Source: an uncultured Alphaproteobacteria bacterium (GTDB taxonomy: Bacteria; Pseudomonadota; Alphaproteobacteria; Rs-D84). Taken from it: 64,000 nucleotides of DNA. Shown here one piece after another: positions 16,815 to 24,503 of this stretch (the stretch's first letter is position 1; each line of letters begins with the position of its first letter). A model generated the notes under the pieces. The model worked only from the letters and a program-made list of their open reading frames with translations, had not been told where the DNA came from and ran no database searches. Position numbers and translations under genes: made by a program. The stretch spans positions 157,455 through 221,454 of the forward strand of contig CARVLU010000001.1 in assembly GCA_949082785.1 (NCBI GenBank), given 5' to 3'.

Positions 16815-17473
16815 TACAACAATTTGTCTTCGGCGTTTTCGCGACCCACATACGCTTTCAGGTCATTGTACATCTGGCGCAGGTCGGCCGGCTGGCCATA
16901 GGTATCGTCGGCATTCTTGACCCGGATGGTTTCCAGGTCGATTTGCGCCTGTTTCTTTAACACCTGGGTTAACTGGGTGGCAAAGGCCTTGGCATCATCA
17001 GATTCAGCCGCCCCCTGTAACAACAGCCCACGGTTCGGACGCGGCGACAAAAACGCAAAGTCCGACAACGACGCATCCGGCGACACCAGCGCAAATCCGG
17101 AAACTTCGGGTCGGCGCATCATGGCCTGTAACACGTACCACGCCCCCAGACCATGCCCGGCCAGCCAGATTTTATCACTGTCTTCGTTATGATTCTGAAT
17201 CCAGTCGATAACCGTTGCGATATCCAGCATGTTGTCGGCAGTGGTGCCGATTGCCCCTTCGGAATCGTTGACCCCGCGGTAATTAAAGCGCAATACAGAA
17301 AATCCAATATCCATAAACGCCCGGAACATCGCATAGGACACACGGTCGTTCATATGATGCTTTTGACGTGGATTGCCAGACAACACCACGGCCAGCGGTG
17401 CCGACGGTGTCGCGGATTTGTGATACACAGCGTGCAGTTTGCCGGATTCACCCGTAATGATAATATCAACCAT
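16814..17473 (-). CDS. Alpha/beta-hydrolase-fold protein lacking the nucleophile Ser
   Basis: 219 residues. The ATG at 17471-17473 is chosen over a GTG three codons upstream because AGGAAAGG is then well placed. Resembles the small COG2945-type hydrolases: LSGNPRQKHHMND (about 32-44), FSVLRFNYRGVNDSEG (58-73), DSDKIWLAGHGLGAWYVL. In a working esterase the nucleophile elbow is GxSxG; here it is GHGLG (residues 106-110), with Gly at the Ser position. The late catalytic Asp and His are also not obvious. Either inactive as a hydrolase or a binding protein. Directly upstream of ruvB. Confidence 0.75.
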   Translation of the reverse strand: MVDIIITGESGKLHAVYHKSATPSAPLAVVLSGNPRQKHHMNDRVSYAMFRAFMDIGFSVLRFNYRGVNDSEGAIGTTADNMLDIATVIDWIQNHNEDSDKIWLAGHGLGAWYVLQAMMRRPEVSGFALVSPDASLSDFAFLSPRPNRGLLLQGAAESDDAKAFATQLTQVLKKQAQIDLETIRVKNADDTYGQPADLRQMYNDLKAYVGRENAEDKLL

Positions 17474-17553
17474 TATATCCACCTTTCCTTTTTATTAATT
17501 ACATTTACTTATAAAACATTCGGCGCACGGTTTTCAATAAAAATCTTTTTGAT

Positions 17554-17583
17554 TTGACACACATTGCGCGAATGTTCTAAGAT
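17554..17583 (+). promoter_or_regulatory. Promoter of the exported protein at 17629
   Basis: Perfect -35 TTGACA (17554-17559), 18-nt spacer, -10 TAAGAT (17578-17583). Transcription would start near 17590, giving about a 40-nt leader. Confidence 0.6.
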
Positions 17584-17628
17584 TGCATAAAGCACTTTTA
17601 TATGTGCCTGGGAGAAAAAGGCTACATC

Positions 17629-18543
17629 ATGGCAAGATTGACATTAATGATTGCAGCAGCAGCGCTGGTTTCCGGAACGGTTATGGCGGCCGAAGACTTT
17701 GCCACATACACGGATTTTCAGACAATTTACACCGAAACACCGGTCCAGTCGTACTATGCGTACCCCGACGATCCGAACTTTATCCCGGAAACGGAATTTA
17801 TGGAACGCGCCGACAGCATCAATTACGACCAGAATATCGAAAATGCCCGCGCGTATGAATCCATGATGATGCCCGGCGTTTCGTTCGCCACGCGCCCGAT
17901 GGTTATTTGCCGTAACTTTGGCTGCACCCATCTGAACGACCGGATTACACGTACATTCTTGTTCAACAGTCTGGCCAACATGTTCATGATGAACGCCCAT
18001 TCACGCGTTTATATCTGCGAAGCAGACCCGTTTTCACGCGATTGTCTGCAATCTGGGATTTCGTTCCCGGTGCGCGCGGGCATCGCCAACGCCATGGTTA
18101 AAATACCAAAGGCAACAATTTCCCAGGTCAATGTTTCGACCGGACTGTCCAAGGCGACGGTTGGCATGACATATGAATTTCTGGTTAATGGGATTGACCG
18201 CAAGTGTGAACCGACCATTATGGACATTTCCGTGCCCGCCAATTCCCAGGCGACGCTGTCGAACCGCGAATTCACATGCAATATGACCAGTGACGGGATG
18301 ACAAACGTTTCCCTGTTGGTCAGCATTGATTACATTGATTTGGATTACGGCATCTTGGGCGGATATTATTCCCTGGGGTTACAGGGGCCGACGGCCGGCG
18401 GCGGTACGGGATACGCACTGTTCAAGACGGAATTCACCAACGGCGGGATGCAGTTCCGCGCGTTACAGGCCGACATGGATTTCACCAGCGACATGCGCAC
18501 CATTCAACCGGGCGAATACGCGGTGGAACCGTTAAAGAAATAA
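17629..18543 (+). CDS. Exported hypothetical protein
   Basis: 304 residues from the ATG at 17629 (MARLTLM); an earlier in-frame start lacks a ribosome site. Signal peptide about 1-20, cut near VMA-AED. The mature part has few cysteines, one conserved-looking CRNFGCTHLNDR, and a C-terminal half rich in beta-type sequence (SATVGMTYEFLVNG-like, GILGGYYSLGLQGP). Probably periplasmic or outer-membrane associated; I do not recognise the family. It is followed by overlapping inverted repeats and then the response regulator. Confidence 0.7.
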   Translation: MARLTLMIAAAALVSGTVMAAEDFATYTDFQTIYTETPVQSYYAYPDDPNFIPETEFMERADSINYDQNIENARAYESMMMPGVSFATRPMVICRNFGCTHLNDRITRTFLFNSLANMFMMNAHSRVYICEADPFSRDCLQSGISFPVRAGIANAMVKIPKATISQVNVSTGLSKATVGMTYEFLVNGIDRKCEPTIMDISVPANSQATLSNREFTCNMTSDGMTNVSLLVSIDYIDLDYGILGGYYSLGLQGPTAGGGTGYALFKTEFTNGGMQFRALQADMDFTSDMRTIQPGEYAVEPLKK

Positions 18544-18544
18544 C

Positions 18545-18587
18545 CCGTTCAAAGTTCAATTCTTTGAACGGTTGACATTGAACTTTG
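18545..18587 (+). promoter_or_regulatory. Two overlapping inverted repeats before the response regulator
   Basis: Arm 18545-18554 (CCGTTCAAAG) pairs perfectly with 18562-18571. An overlapping arm, 18550-18560 (CAAAGTTCAAT), pairs perfectly with 18577-18587, which abuts the ATG at 18588. The two hairpins exclude each other. No Shine-Dalgarno is seen, so the second hairpin would bury the start. The first lacks a T-run and is a poor terminator. It could also be a tandem DNA operator. Confidence 0.5.
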
Positions 18588-19253
18588 ATGAATAACACAA
18601 TTCTGATTATTGACGACGACGATATGCTGCGCAGAACCCTGGCACGGGGCCTGCGGGCGGATGGTTTTGACGTCATTACCGCCGCATCCGCCGAAGACGG
18701 GGCGGACATCTTGGGCAAAATCGTGGTTGATGCCGTGGTGTTGGACCGAATGATGACGGGAATGGACGGATTAACATTCTTGAAAAACATGCGGGCGGGG
18801 GGCGACGCAACGCCGGTCATTATGCTGACGGCGATGACGGGGCCGGAAAACGCAATTGCGGGGCTGTCGGGCGGGGCGGACGATTATCTGGCCAAACCGT
18901 TCCAGTTGCGCGAATTGGTGTTGCGGTTACGGCGAATAATTCGCCCACGCGTCCGGGCCGCCGCGCGCATGCCGGACGGATTGGTGTTTGCCGACGATGA
19001 ATTCTTTGTCACGGACAAAAACGGCGGACATCCGCATGTTCTGGCGCTGTCGGGCGAAGAAAAAAAACTGATGCAGCATTTGGTATCGCCGGTTGGCAAT
19101 ATCGCGCCCGCCGCACCCATGGTCGCAAAACGCTTGCGCAGTAAATTAAATGGTGTATTATCAAACATAGACATTATTACCATCCGCGGCCGGGGATACA
19201 AACTGATACACCGCAGCCCCACCACCGATGGCAACAACGAAAACGGGAAATAG
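18588..19253 (+). CDS. OmpR-family response regulator with shortened DNA-binding domain
   Basis: 221 residues from the ATG at 18588. Receiver domain 1-120 with the acidic pair D10-D11, phospho-acceptor D53 (VLDRMMTGMDG), T81 and K103. The winged helix (about 152-207) starts LSGEEKKLMQHLVSP and ends IITIRGRGYKLI, but the stretch between is about 15 residues shorter than usual for OmpR proteins, so the recognition-helix region is compressed. A histidine kinase follows by 2 nt. Target and stimulus unknown. Confidence 0.85.
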   Translation: MNNTILIIDDDDMLRRTLARGLRADGFDVITAASAEDGADILGKIVVDAVVLDRMMTGMDGLTFLKNMRAGGDATPVIMLTAMTGPENAIAGLSGGADDYLAKPFQLRELVLRLRRIIRPRVRAAARMPDGLVFADDEFFVTDKNGGHPHVLALSGEEKKLMQHLVSPVGNIAPAAPMVAKRLRSKLNGVLSNIDIITIRGRGYKLIHRSPTTDGNNENGK

Positions 19254-19255
19254 AT

Positions 19256-20536
19256 ATGAGATTGATTCCACGCAGTTTCTTGTGGCGCACCATTTTAATG
19301 GTGCTGATTCCGCTGATTATCGCCCAGATTATTGTGGCCAACGTGTTTTTTGGCAATCACTGGACACGCGTGCACGGCACGATGGCACGCACATTTGCGG
19401 GCGAAATCACATCGATGATGAATTTGATGGATGCAGACCAAGATACCGCCGCAACCATGATGGCGCGCGACACCGGCATCAACGTCACGACCCACGACCA
19501 TTTAAACCGGCCAAAGCATAATGACAACAATTCCCACGAAGCCGGCATGTTGGCAGACGAACTGTCACGTCGCCTGAAACGCCCGGCCAATATTTATATC
19601 GACAAGGGACGGCGCCTGTTGTACGTCGATGTGCCGACGCTGGACGGGAAAATCGCAACATTTGGGACATCGCTGTACCGTATTTATTCCACCAGTACAG
19701 AGGTATTTATTATCTGGCTGTTGGGGTCGATTTTGATTGTGTCGGTCTTAATCGCGCCGTTTATCATCATGCACACGCGCAGTATTCGCCGCATTGCCCG
19801 CGCCGCGGGGAATTTCGGCCGCGGGCTGGATGCGCCGGGCTTTGTTCCGACCGGGTCCAAAGAAATCCGCGAAGCCGCCACCGCAATGATTACCATGAAA
19901 GAACGCCTGAACCGATACAACCGCACGCGTACCGACATGTTAAACGCGGTCAGCCATGACTTAAAGGCGCCGTTGACACGCATGCGTCTGGCGGTTGAAA
20001 CGGGCGGGGCAACACCCGACGAATTGTTGCGCGATATTGACCGTATGTCGGAAATGGTGAACGGATACCTGGCCTTTGCCCGCGGGGAAATGCCGGAAAT
20101 CGAACAGACCACAGAATTGCCGGCCATGTTAATTCGCATTGCCCGCGACGCGGCCCCGGATAAAAAGATTATCACCGAATTCCCGGACGTCCCGGCCCAG
20201 TTCTATGCCCGGCCGATGGCGTTGGCCCGCGCGTTTGGCAACATCATCGAAAACGCGGCCAGATTTGCGACAAAGAAAATTAAAATCACGGAAATTGACA
20301 CCACCGACAACGTCACCGTCATTATCGAAGACGACGGCCCCGGCATCCCAGATGATCGCAAGGCCGACGCCATGCGCCCGTTTGTGCGCCTGGATAATGC
20401 CCGCGGCAATGACACGGGCGGCACGGGATTGGGTCTGTCGATTGCCCAGACGGCAATTGAAAACCACGGTGGTCAAATGTTCCTGGAAAACAGCGACATG
20501 GGCGGTCTGCGCGTGCGCATCATTCTGCCGATTTAA
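19256..20536 (+). CDS. EnvZ-like sensor histidine kinase
   Basis: 426 residues. Two membrane helices (about 9-31 and 150-171) enclose a periplasmic domain of about 115 residues containing a His-rich patch (THDHLNRPKHNDNNSHE, residues 79-95). HAMP 172-225; dimerisation box AVSHDLKAPLTRMRL with phospho-His 234; N box NIIENAARF (N333); G boxes DDGPGIPDD and GGTGLGLS. Partner of the regulator upstream. The His-rich patch might sense metal or pH, which is a guess. Confidence 0.9.
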   Translation: MRLIPRSFLWRTILMVLIPLIIAQIIVANVFFGNHWTRVHGTMARTFAGEITSMMNLMDADQDTAATMMARDTGINVTTHDHLNRPKHNDNNSHEAGMLADELSRRLKRPANIYIDKGRRLLYVDVPTLDGKIATFGTSLYRIYSTSTEVFIIWLLGSILIVSVLIAPFIIMHTRSIRRIARAAGNFGRGLDAPGFVPTGSKEIREAATAMITMKERLNRYNRTRTDMLNAVSHDLKAPLTRMRLAVETGGATPDELLRDIDRMSEMVNGYLAFARGEMPEIEQTTELPAMLIRIARDAAPDKKIITEFPDVPAQFYARPMALARAFGNIIENAARFATKKIKITEIDTTDNVTVIIEDDGPGIPDDRKADAMRPFVRLDNARGNDTGGTGLGLSIAQTAIENHGGQMFLENSDMGGLRVRIILPI

Positions 20537-20565
20537 TGTGACAGTGTAACGAATGGTATCTGAAA

Positions 20566-22278
20566 ATGAACTTATATAAATACGTATCCGACGCAATTAA
20601 TGAAAAACTGGGCATGACCGTTAACTTGGAAGTGCCGCGTAACCGCGAATTTGGCGACTTTTCCACCAACGCCGCGATGGTGATGGCAAAATCGGCCGGC
20701 AAAAATCCGCGTGAATTGGCGGGCGATATCGTCCCCAAACTGATGGAATTGGAATTTGTCGCCGATGCGTCCATTGCGGGCCCGGGATTCATCAATATCA
20801 AATTGCGCGATGATTTCATATGGGACGCGGCATCCCAGCCCGCCCAGCCACGCGCCGCCACGCCCATGACCATCGATATGGATTACGGGTCGTACAATGT
20901 GGCAAAATCGCTGCATATCGGGCATCTGCGTACATCGATTGTGGGCGATACCCTGAACCGCGTTGCCAAATTTTTGGGTCACAAAACCATTTCTTATAAT
21001 CATATCGGCGATTGGGGCCGCCCGATGGGATTGGTAATTGCGTATATCGAAAGCCTGCACCCACAGTGGCCGTTTTTCGCCGCAGATTTTGATGCGGCCA
21101 AAATCAACCCGGCCGATTACCCGATTACGGCGGCCGAATTGGACACGTATTACCCGGCGGCGTCCGCGCGCGGGAAAAACGACCCGGAATTCTTGGACCG
21201 GGCGCGCCAAATCACCGCCGATTTGCAAAACGGACATCCGGGATACACGGCACTGTATAACCTGTTTTTGGCGGTATCGCTGGATATGATGGATGGTATT
21301 ATCCAGAAATTAAACATGATGCCGTTTGATAAAACACTGGGTGAACGCAACGCATCAATGCACCTGGACGGGGTGGAAAAAATGCTGCGCGATAAAAATC
21401 TGTTACAAGCCAGCGACGGCGCAGAAATCGTTCCCGTCCGCCGCGACAGCGATGCCGAACCGATGCCGCCGTTCATGTTTTACAATTCCCGTGGCGCTGA
21501 CACGTACGAAGCCACCGATTTGGCCGCCATCTGGTATCGTAAAAAACACGACAATCCGGACAAGATTTGGTATCTGACGGACGCGCGTCAACAATTGCAC
21601 TTTAAACAAGTATTCCGCGTGGCGGAAATGCTGGATTTGTTCCCGGTGGAAAACCTGGAACACCTGTATTTCGGGACCATCAACGGGCCGGGCGGCCAGC
21701 CGTTTAAAACACGCGATGGAAACGCGGCTGGATTGCTGGACATCATCGACATGGTGGGCGACGCCGTGCGGGCGCGCGTGGCGGACGCGGGCAAAACACT
21801 GGATAACGACACAATCGAATCCATCGCGTTGGCGGCGCTGAAATTCACAGATTTGATGCACGACGTCAAATCCGATTATATCTTTGACCCTGCACAAATC
21901 ACCAGCTTCGAAGGGCGCACCGGGCCATACATCTTGTACACGGCGGTCCGCTTGAATTCTGTTTTGCGCCGGGCAGGGGTCACCACCCCCGTCGCCGCAC
22001 CCGAATTGTCGGCCGACGAACGCAATTTGTTAATCGGGATTTTGGATTTTGAACGCGTTGTTCAAAACACATTTGAAAACCGGTCAACGGACCTGTTGGC
22101 CAATTACACATATGATTTGTGCCAATTGGTGAACACATTCTATCACAATTGTCCGATTTTACGCGACGATGTGGCGCCGCAAACACGGGCGGCCCGTCTG
22201 CATATCGCGGCCGCGGCCCAGCGGACACTGGCCGATGCCATCGGATTGATGGGGCTGAAAATCCCAGCTGAAATGTAA
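20566..22278 (+). CDS. argS: Arginyl-tRNA synthetase
   Basis: 570 residues, normal for bacterial ArgRS. N-terminal Add-1 domain with NREFGDFSTNAAMVMAK, class I motif SLHIGHLRTSIVGDTL (about 112), Rossmann fold, the ArgRS-type FKTRDGN loop in place of KMSKS, and the alpha-helical anticodon domain (SFEGRTGPYILYTAVR; final ADAIGLMGLKIPAEM). Charges tRNA-Arg. Starts 29 nt after the histidine kinase, possibly co-transcribed, and is closed by a strong terminator. Confidence 0.96.
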   Translation: MNLYKYVSDAINEKLGMTVNLEVPRNREFGDFSTNAAMVMAKSAGKNPRELAGDIVPKLMELEFVADASIAGPGFINIKLRDDFIWDAASQPAQPRAATPMTIDMDYGSYNVAKSLHIGHLRTSIVGDTLNRVAKFLGHKTISYNHIGDWGRPMGLVIAYIESLHPQWPFFAADFDAAKINPADYPITAAELDTYYPAASARGKNDPEFLDRARQITADLQNGHPGYTALYNLFLAVSLDMMDGIIQKLNMMPFDKTLGERNASMHLDGVEKMLRDKNLLQASDGAEIVPVRRDSDAEPMPPFMFYNSRGADTYEATDLAAIWYRKKHDNPDKIWYLTDARQQLHFKQVFRVAEMLDLFPVENLEHLYFGTINGPGGQPFKTRDGNAAGLLDIIDMVGDAVRARVADAGKTLDNDTIESIALAALKFTDLMHDVKSDYIFDPAQITSFEGRTGPYILYTAVRLNSVLRRAGVTTPVAAPELSADERNLLIGILDFERVVQNTFENRSTDLLANYTYDLCQLVNTFYHNCPILRDDVAPQTRAARLHIAAAAQRTLADAIGLMGLKIPAEM

Positions 22279-22281
22279 AAA

Positions 22282-22304
22282 AACGCCCAAACGGGCGTTT
22301 TTTT
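22282..22304 (+). terminator. Terminator after argS
   Basis: AACGCCC-aaac-GGGCGTT followed by a long T-run. Confidence 0.9.
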
Positions 22305-22355
22305 GTTTTGACGGGCGACATTACACACGGTATTATAATACCACACTGATTTTTC

Positions 22356-22384
22356 TTGACTTTTCCGCGGCATTCATTCATAAT
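22356..22384 (+). promoter_or_regulatory. Promoter of rplM-rpsI
   Basis: TTGACT (22356-22361), 17-nt spacer, CATAAT (22379-22384); expected start near 22391, 30 nt before the rplM ATG. No L13-type autoregulatory stem was identified. Confidence 0.65.
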
Positions 22385-22420
22385 GACGCCGTTTGAATTT
22401 AAAACATAGGACAAAATAAA

Positions 22421-22894
22421 ATGGCAGCGACAAAATCGTTAAAGAAATGCGAATTGGAAGCGAAATGGTTTCTGATTGACGCAACCGATTGCACGCTGGG
22501 GCGTTTGGCGGCGTACACCGCGAACATCCTGCGTGGCAAGCATAAGCCGACCTGGACACCGAACATGGATTGCGGTGACCACGTCATCATCATCAACGCG
22601 GACAAAGTTGCCCTGTCTGGCAAGAAAGCGGAAAAAACCAAATTCTTTTGGCATTCCCTGTGGACCGGCAGCACCAAAGAACGCACACTGGGCCAGATGC
22701 GCAGTGAAAAACCGGAAAAATTGGTCACCAACGCGGTAAAGCGTATGATGGGCCGTCGCACGGCGGTTGCTCTGGCGAACCAGCGTTTGAAAAAACTGCA
22801 CGTTTATGCCGGTGCCGAACACAAACACGCCGCCCAAAATCCGACTGTTATCGATTTTGCTGGCTTGAACCGTAAAAATAAAAGGGGCGAATAA
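22421..22894 (+). CDS. rplM: 50S ribosomal protein L13
   Basis: 157 residues, normal. Binds 23S rRNA early in 50S assembly. Seen: KWFLIDATDCTLGRLAAYTA (residues about 15-34), GDHVIIINADKVALSGKKAEKT, and the C-terminal MMGRRTAVALANQRLKKLHVY. The stop overlaps the rpsI start by one base, the standard L13-S9 operon. Confidence 0.97.
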   Translation: MAATKSLKKCELEAKWFLIDATDCTLGRLAAYTANILRGKHKPTWTPNMDCGDHVIIINADKVALSGKKAEKTKFFWHSLWTGSTKERTLGQMRSEKPEKLVTNAVKRMMGRRTAVALANQRLKKLHVYAGAEHKHAAQNPTVIDFAGLNRKNKRGE

Positions 22895-23373
22895 TGACAG
22901 AAGTAAAAAAAGCAGCAGCTAAAACAGCGACCAAGAAAGCTGCCCCCAAAGCCGCCGCGAAAAAAACAGCCGCCGATGTCAAATTGACCGGCGCGACATA
23001 TGCAACCGGCAAACGTAAAGATTCCGTTGCACGCGTCTATTTAATCCCGGGCAAGGGCAACATCATTATCAACGAAACACCGATTAACGACTATTTCCGT
23101 CGTCCCGTGTTGCAGATGATTATCGCCCAGCCGTTCGGCATCACAAACCGCGCCGGTTCCTATGACGTGGTTGCGATGGTTGCGGGCGGTGGTCTGTCCG
23201 GCCAGGCGGGCGCCGTTAAACACGGTATTTCCAAGGCCCTGGAAAAGGCGGAACCGGAACTGCGCAAGGCGTTGAAGGCCGCGGGCTTCTTGACACGCGA
23301 CAGCCGTGTTGTTGAACGTAAGCACTATGGTGTGCGCAAGGCGCGTCGTTCGACACAGTTCAGCAAACGTTAA
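22894..23373 (+). CDS. rpsI: 30S ribosomal protein S9
   Basis: 159 residues; the S9 core begins at about residue 32 (ATGKRKDSVARVYLIPGKG) and ends in the invariant basic tail (RKARRSTQFSKR) that reaches the P-site tRNA. The first 30 residues are an extra Ala/Lys-rich extension (KKAAAKTATKKAAPKAAAKK), longer than in most bacteria. Followed by a terminator. Confidence 0.97.
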   Translation: MTEVKKAAAKTATKKAAPKAAAKKTAADVKLTGATYATGKRKDSVARVYLIPGKGNIIINETPINDYFRRPVLQMIIAQPFGITNRAGSYDVVAMVAGGGLSGQAGAVKHGISKALEKAEPELRKALKAAGFLTRDSRVVERKHYGVRKARRSTQFSKR

Positions 23374-23393
23374 TTTTGGCGATTGCACGACAG

Positions 23394-23420
23394 AAATCCC
23401 GCGTTACGCGGGATTTTTTT
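23394..23420 (+). terminator. Terminator after rpsI
   Basis: CCCGCG-tta-CGCGGG framed by A and T runs (ending TTTTTTT). Confidence 0.9.
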
Positions 23421-23474
23421 ATAGACAAAGTCATAAACCAGCACTATATTTACCCCATCAAAAAAGGTAAATTA

Positions 23475-23843
23475 ATGAAAAATCGCAATCTGTTAATTAA
23501 AGCCGGAATTGCAACCGCAATGGTGCTGGCATTGGCCGGATATACCGGATATCAGACTGGCCGCATACACGCCAAATCCAGCCGCGAAAAAGCCATCCAT
23601 TTGGCACACACCCAGCAATCCATCAAAATCGAACACGAATATAATATCAAACACCAAACATTGACCAACGCGTTTATCCACACTATGGATTCGCTGGCCA
23701 ATTTAAAAGATACGCCGTCGGCCCGGTTCAAACTGGAAATCCGCCAGTATCAGAAAGACATCTTGAAACTGAAACGGGACCGCACAGAATCCTTGTTGAC
23801 AATCAACCAGGTGACCCAGGATTTATTGGAAACATGCCGTTAA
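23475..23843 (+). CDS. Small membrane-anchored coiled-coil protein
   Basis: 122 residues from the ATG at 23475, preceded by AAGGTAA. One membrane helix (about 9-27), then a charged, helical, probably coiled-coil periplasmic part to residue 119 ending in TCR. The layout (short N-terminal anchor plus coiled coil) is like phage inner-membrane spanins, but no overlapping lipoprotein gene is seen, so I leave it as hypothetical. Terminators lie on both sides, so it is a single-gene unit. Confidence 0.6.
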   Translation: MKNRNLLIKAGIATAMVLALAGYTGYQTGRIHAKSSREKAIHLAHTQQSIKIEHEYNIKHQTLTNAFIHTMDSLANLKDTPSARFKLEIRQYQKDILKLKRDRTESLLTINQVTQDLLETCR

Positions 23844-23845
23844 AA

Positions 23846-23869
23846 AATCCCGCAAACGCGGGATTTTCT
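23846..23869 (+). terminator. Terminator after the coiled-coil protein (may serve both strands)
   Basis: AATCCCGC-aaac-GCGGGATT with TTTTCTTT; A-rich on the other side, so it may also end the minus-strand pair at 23873-24357. Confidence 0.8.
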
Positions 23870-23872
23870 TTA

Positions 23873-24091
23873 TTAACGCTGATGCGCGGCGGATAAATAT
23901 TGAACCGTTCGCGCGGTGCATGTCGCATCGGCCGATTTCGTCGTCCGCGCACACGGCATTGGGCCGGCCGGGGCGGGGCGTTCGTCGGAACATTTTGTCA
24001 CAATCGCAATCAAAACCAGACCGGCCACCAACTGGCCAATCAATTGTCCCGCCAACGCGGGCCATAAATCCGGCATTTTTCCCTTGTTCAT
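23873..24091 (-). CDS. Small membrane protein (72 aa)
   Basis: GGGGGA precedes the ATG at 24089-24091. One hydrophobic segment (about 12-33, ALAGQLIGQLVAGLVLIAIV) followed by KCSDERPAPAG and a polar C-terminus with three further Cys. Not a clear lipoprotein, since the Cys is far from the N-terminus. Starts 17 nt after the stop of the 82-aa gene, so the two form a small operon. Family unknown. Confidence 0.5.
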   Translation of the reverse strand: MNKGKMPDLWPALAGQLIGQLVAGLVLIAIVTKCSDERPAPAGPMPCARTTKSADATCTARTVQYLSAAHQR

Positions 24092-24108
24092 GCTGTCCCC
24101 CGGGGCTG

Positions 24109-24357
24109 TTAACGCTGCACCTGGCGCAGACTGTCCATGAACGCAAATTGGGCGACGTTGTTGAACACACTGTCGGGGCGGGCCACATTTTTCGGGGCCG
24201 GCTGAGCCGTTTTTGGCACAGACGCGTCATCCGATTTGACAATCCCGTGCATTTTCGCCAAACGCAACATCGTCGCCAACGCAATCAACGCCAAAAATAT
24301 TGTAAAAGAAGAATTAAAATTATCGTTCTGTTTTGTGTTTTGGTTTTTGTTTGCCAT
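24109..24357 (-). CDS. Small membrane protein (82 aa)
   Basis: The ATG at 24355-24357 follows AAAGGAA; an upstream in-frame reading is ignored. N-terminus polar (ANKNQNTKQNDN), membrane helix about residues 17-33, then a Pro/Ala linker and a helical end (FNNVAQFAFMDSLRQVQR). First gene of a two-gene minus-strand unit facing the tig promoter. Function unknown. Confidence 0.5.
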   Translation of the reverse strand: MANKNQNTKQNDNFNSSFTIFLALIALATMLRLAKMHGIVKSDDASVPKTAQPAPKNVARPDSVFNNVAQFAFMDSLRQVQR

Positions 24358-24440
24358 GTTAAAATTCCTTTGTACATGTTCAGCATAAAACGCAACCGGC
24401 CGCACGTCAACAAAAATCCCGCACCGCGCCCAAGTTTGTG

Positions 24441-24468
24441 TTGCGTTTAATAAAAAAGCGTGTATAAT
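24441..24468 (+). promoter_or_regulatory. Promoter of tig
   Basis: TTGCGT (24441-24446), 16-nt spacer, TATAAT (24463-24468), 35 nt before the trigger-factor ATG. Confidence 0.6.
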
Positions 24469-24503
24469 CACTGCGCAATTTCATTTATTACATGGGGAAA
24501 GCT

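Noticed and set aside
23823..24284. 153-codon minus-strand frame over two small membrane genes
   Set aside because: Trp/Arg/Cys-rich mirror translation; the two smaller genes have ribosome sites and hydrophobic helices.
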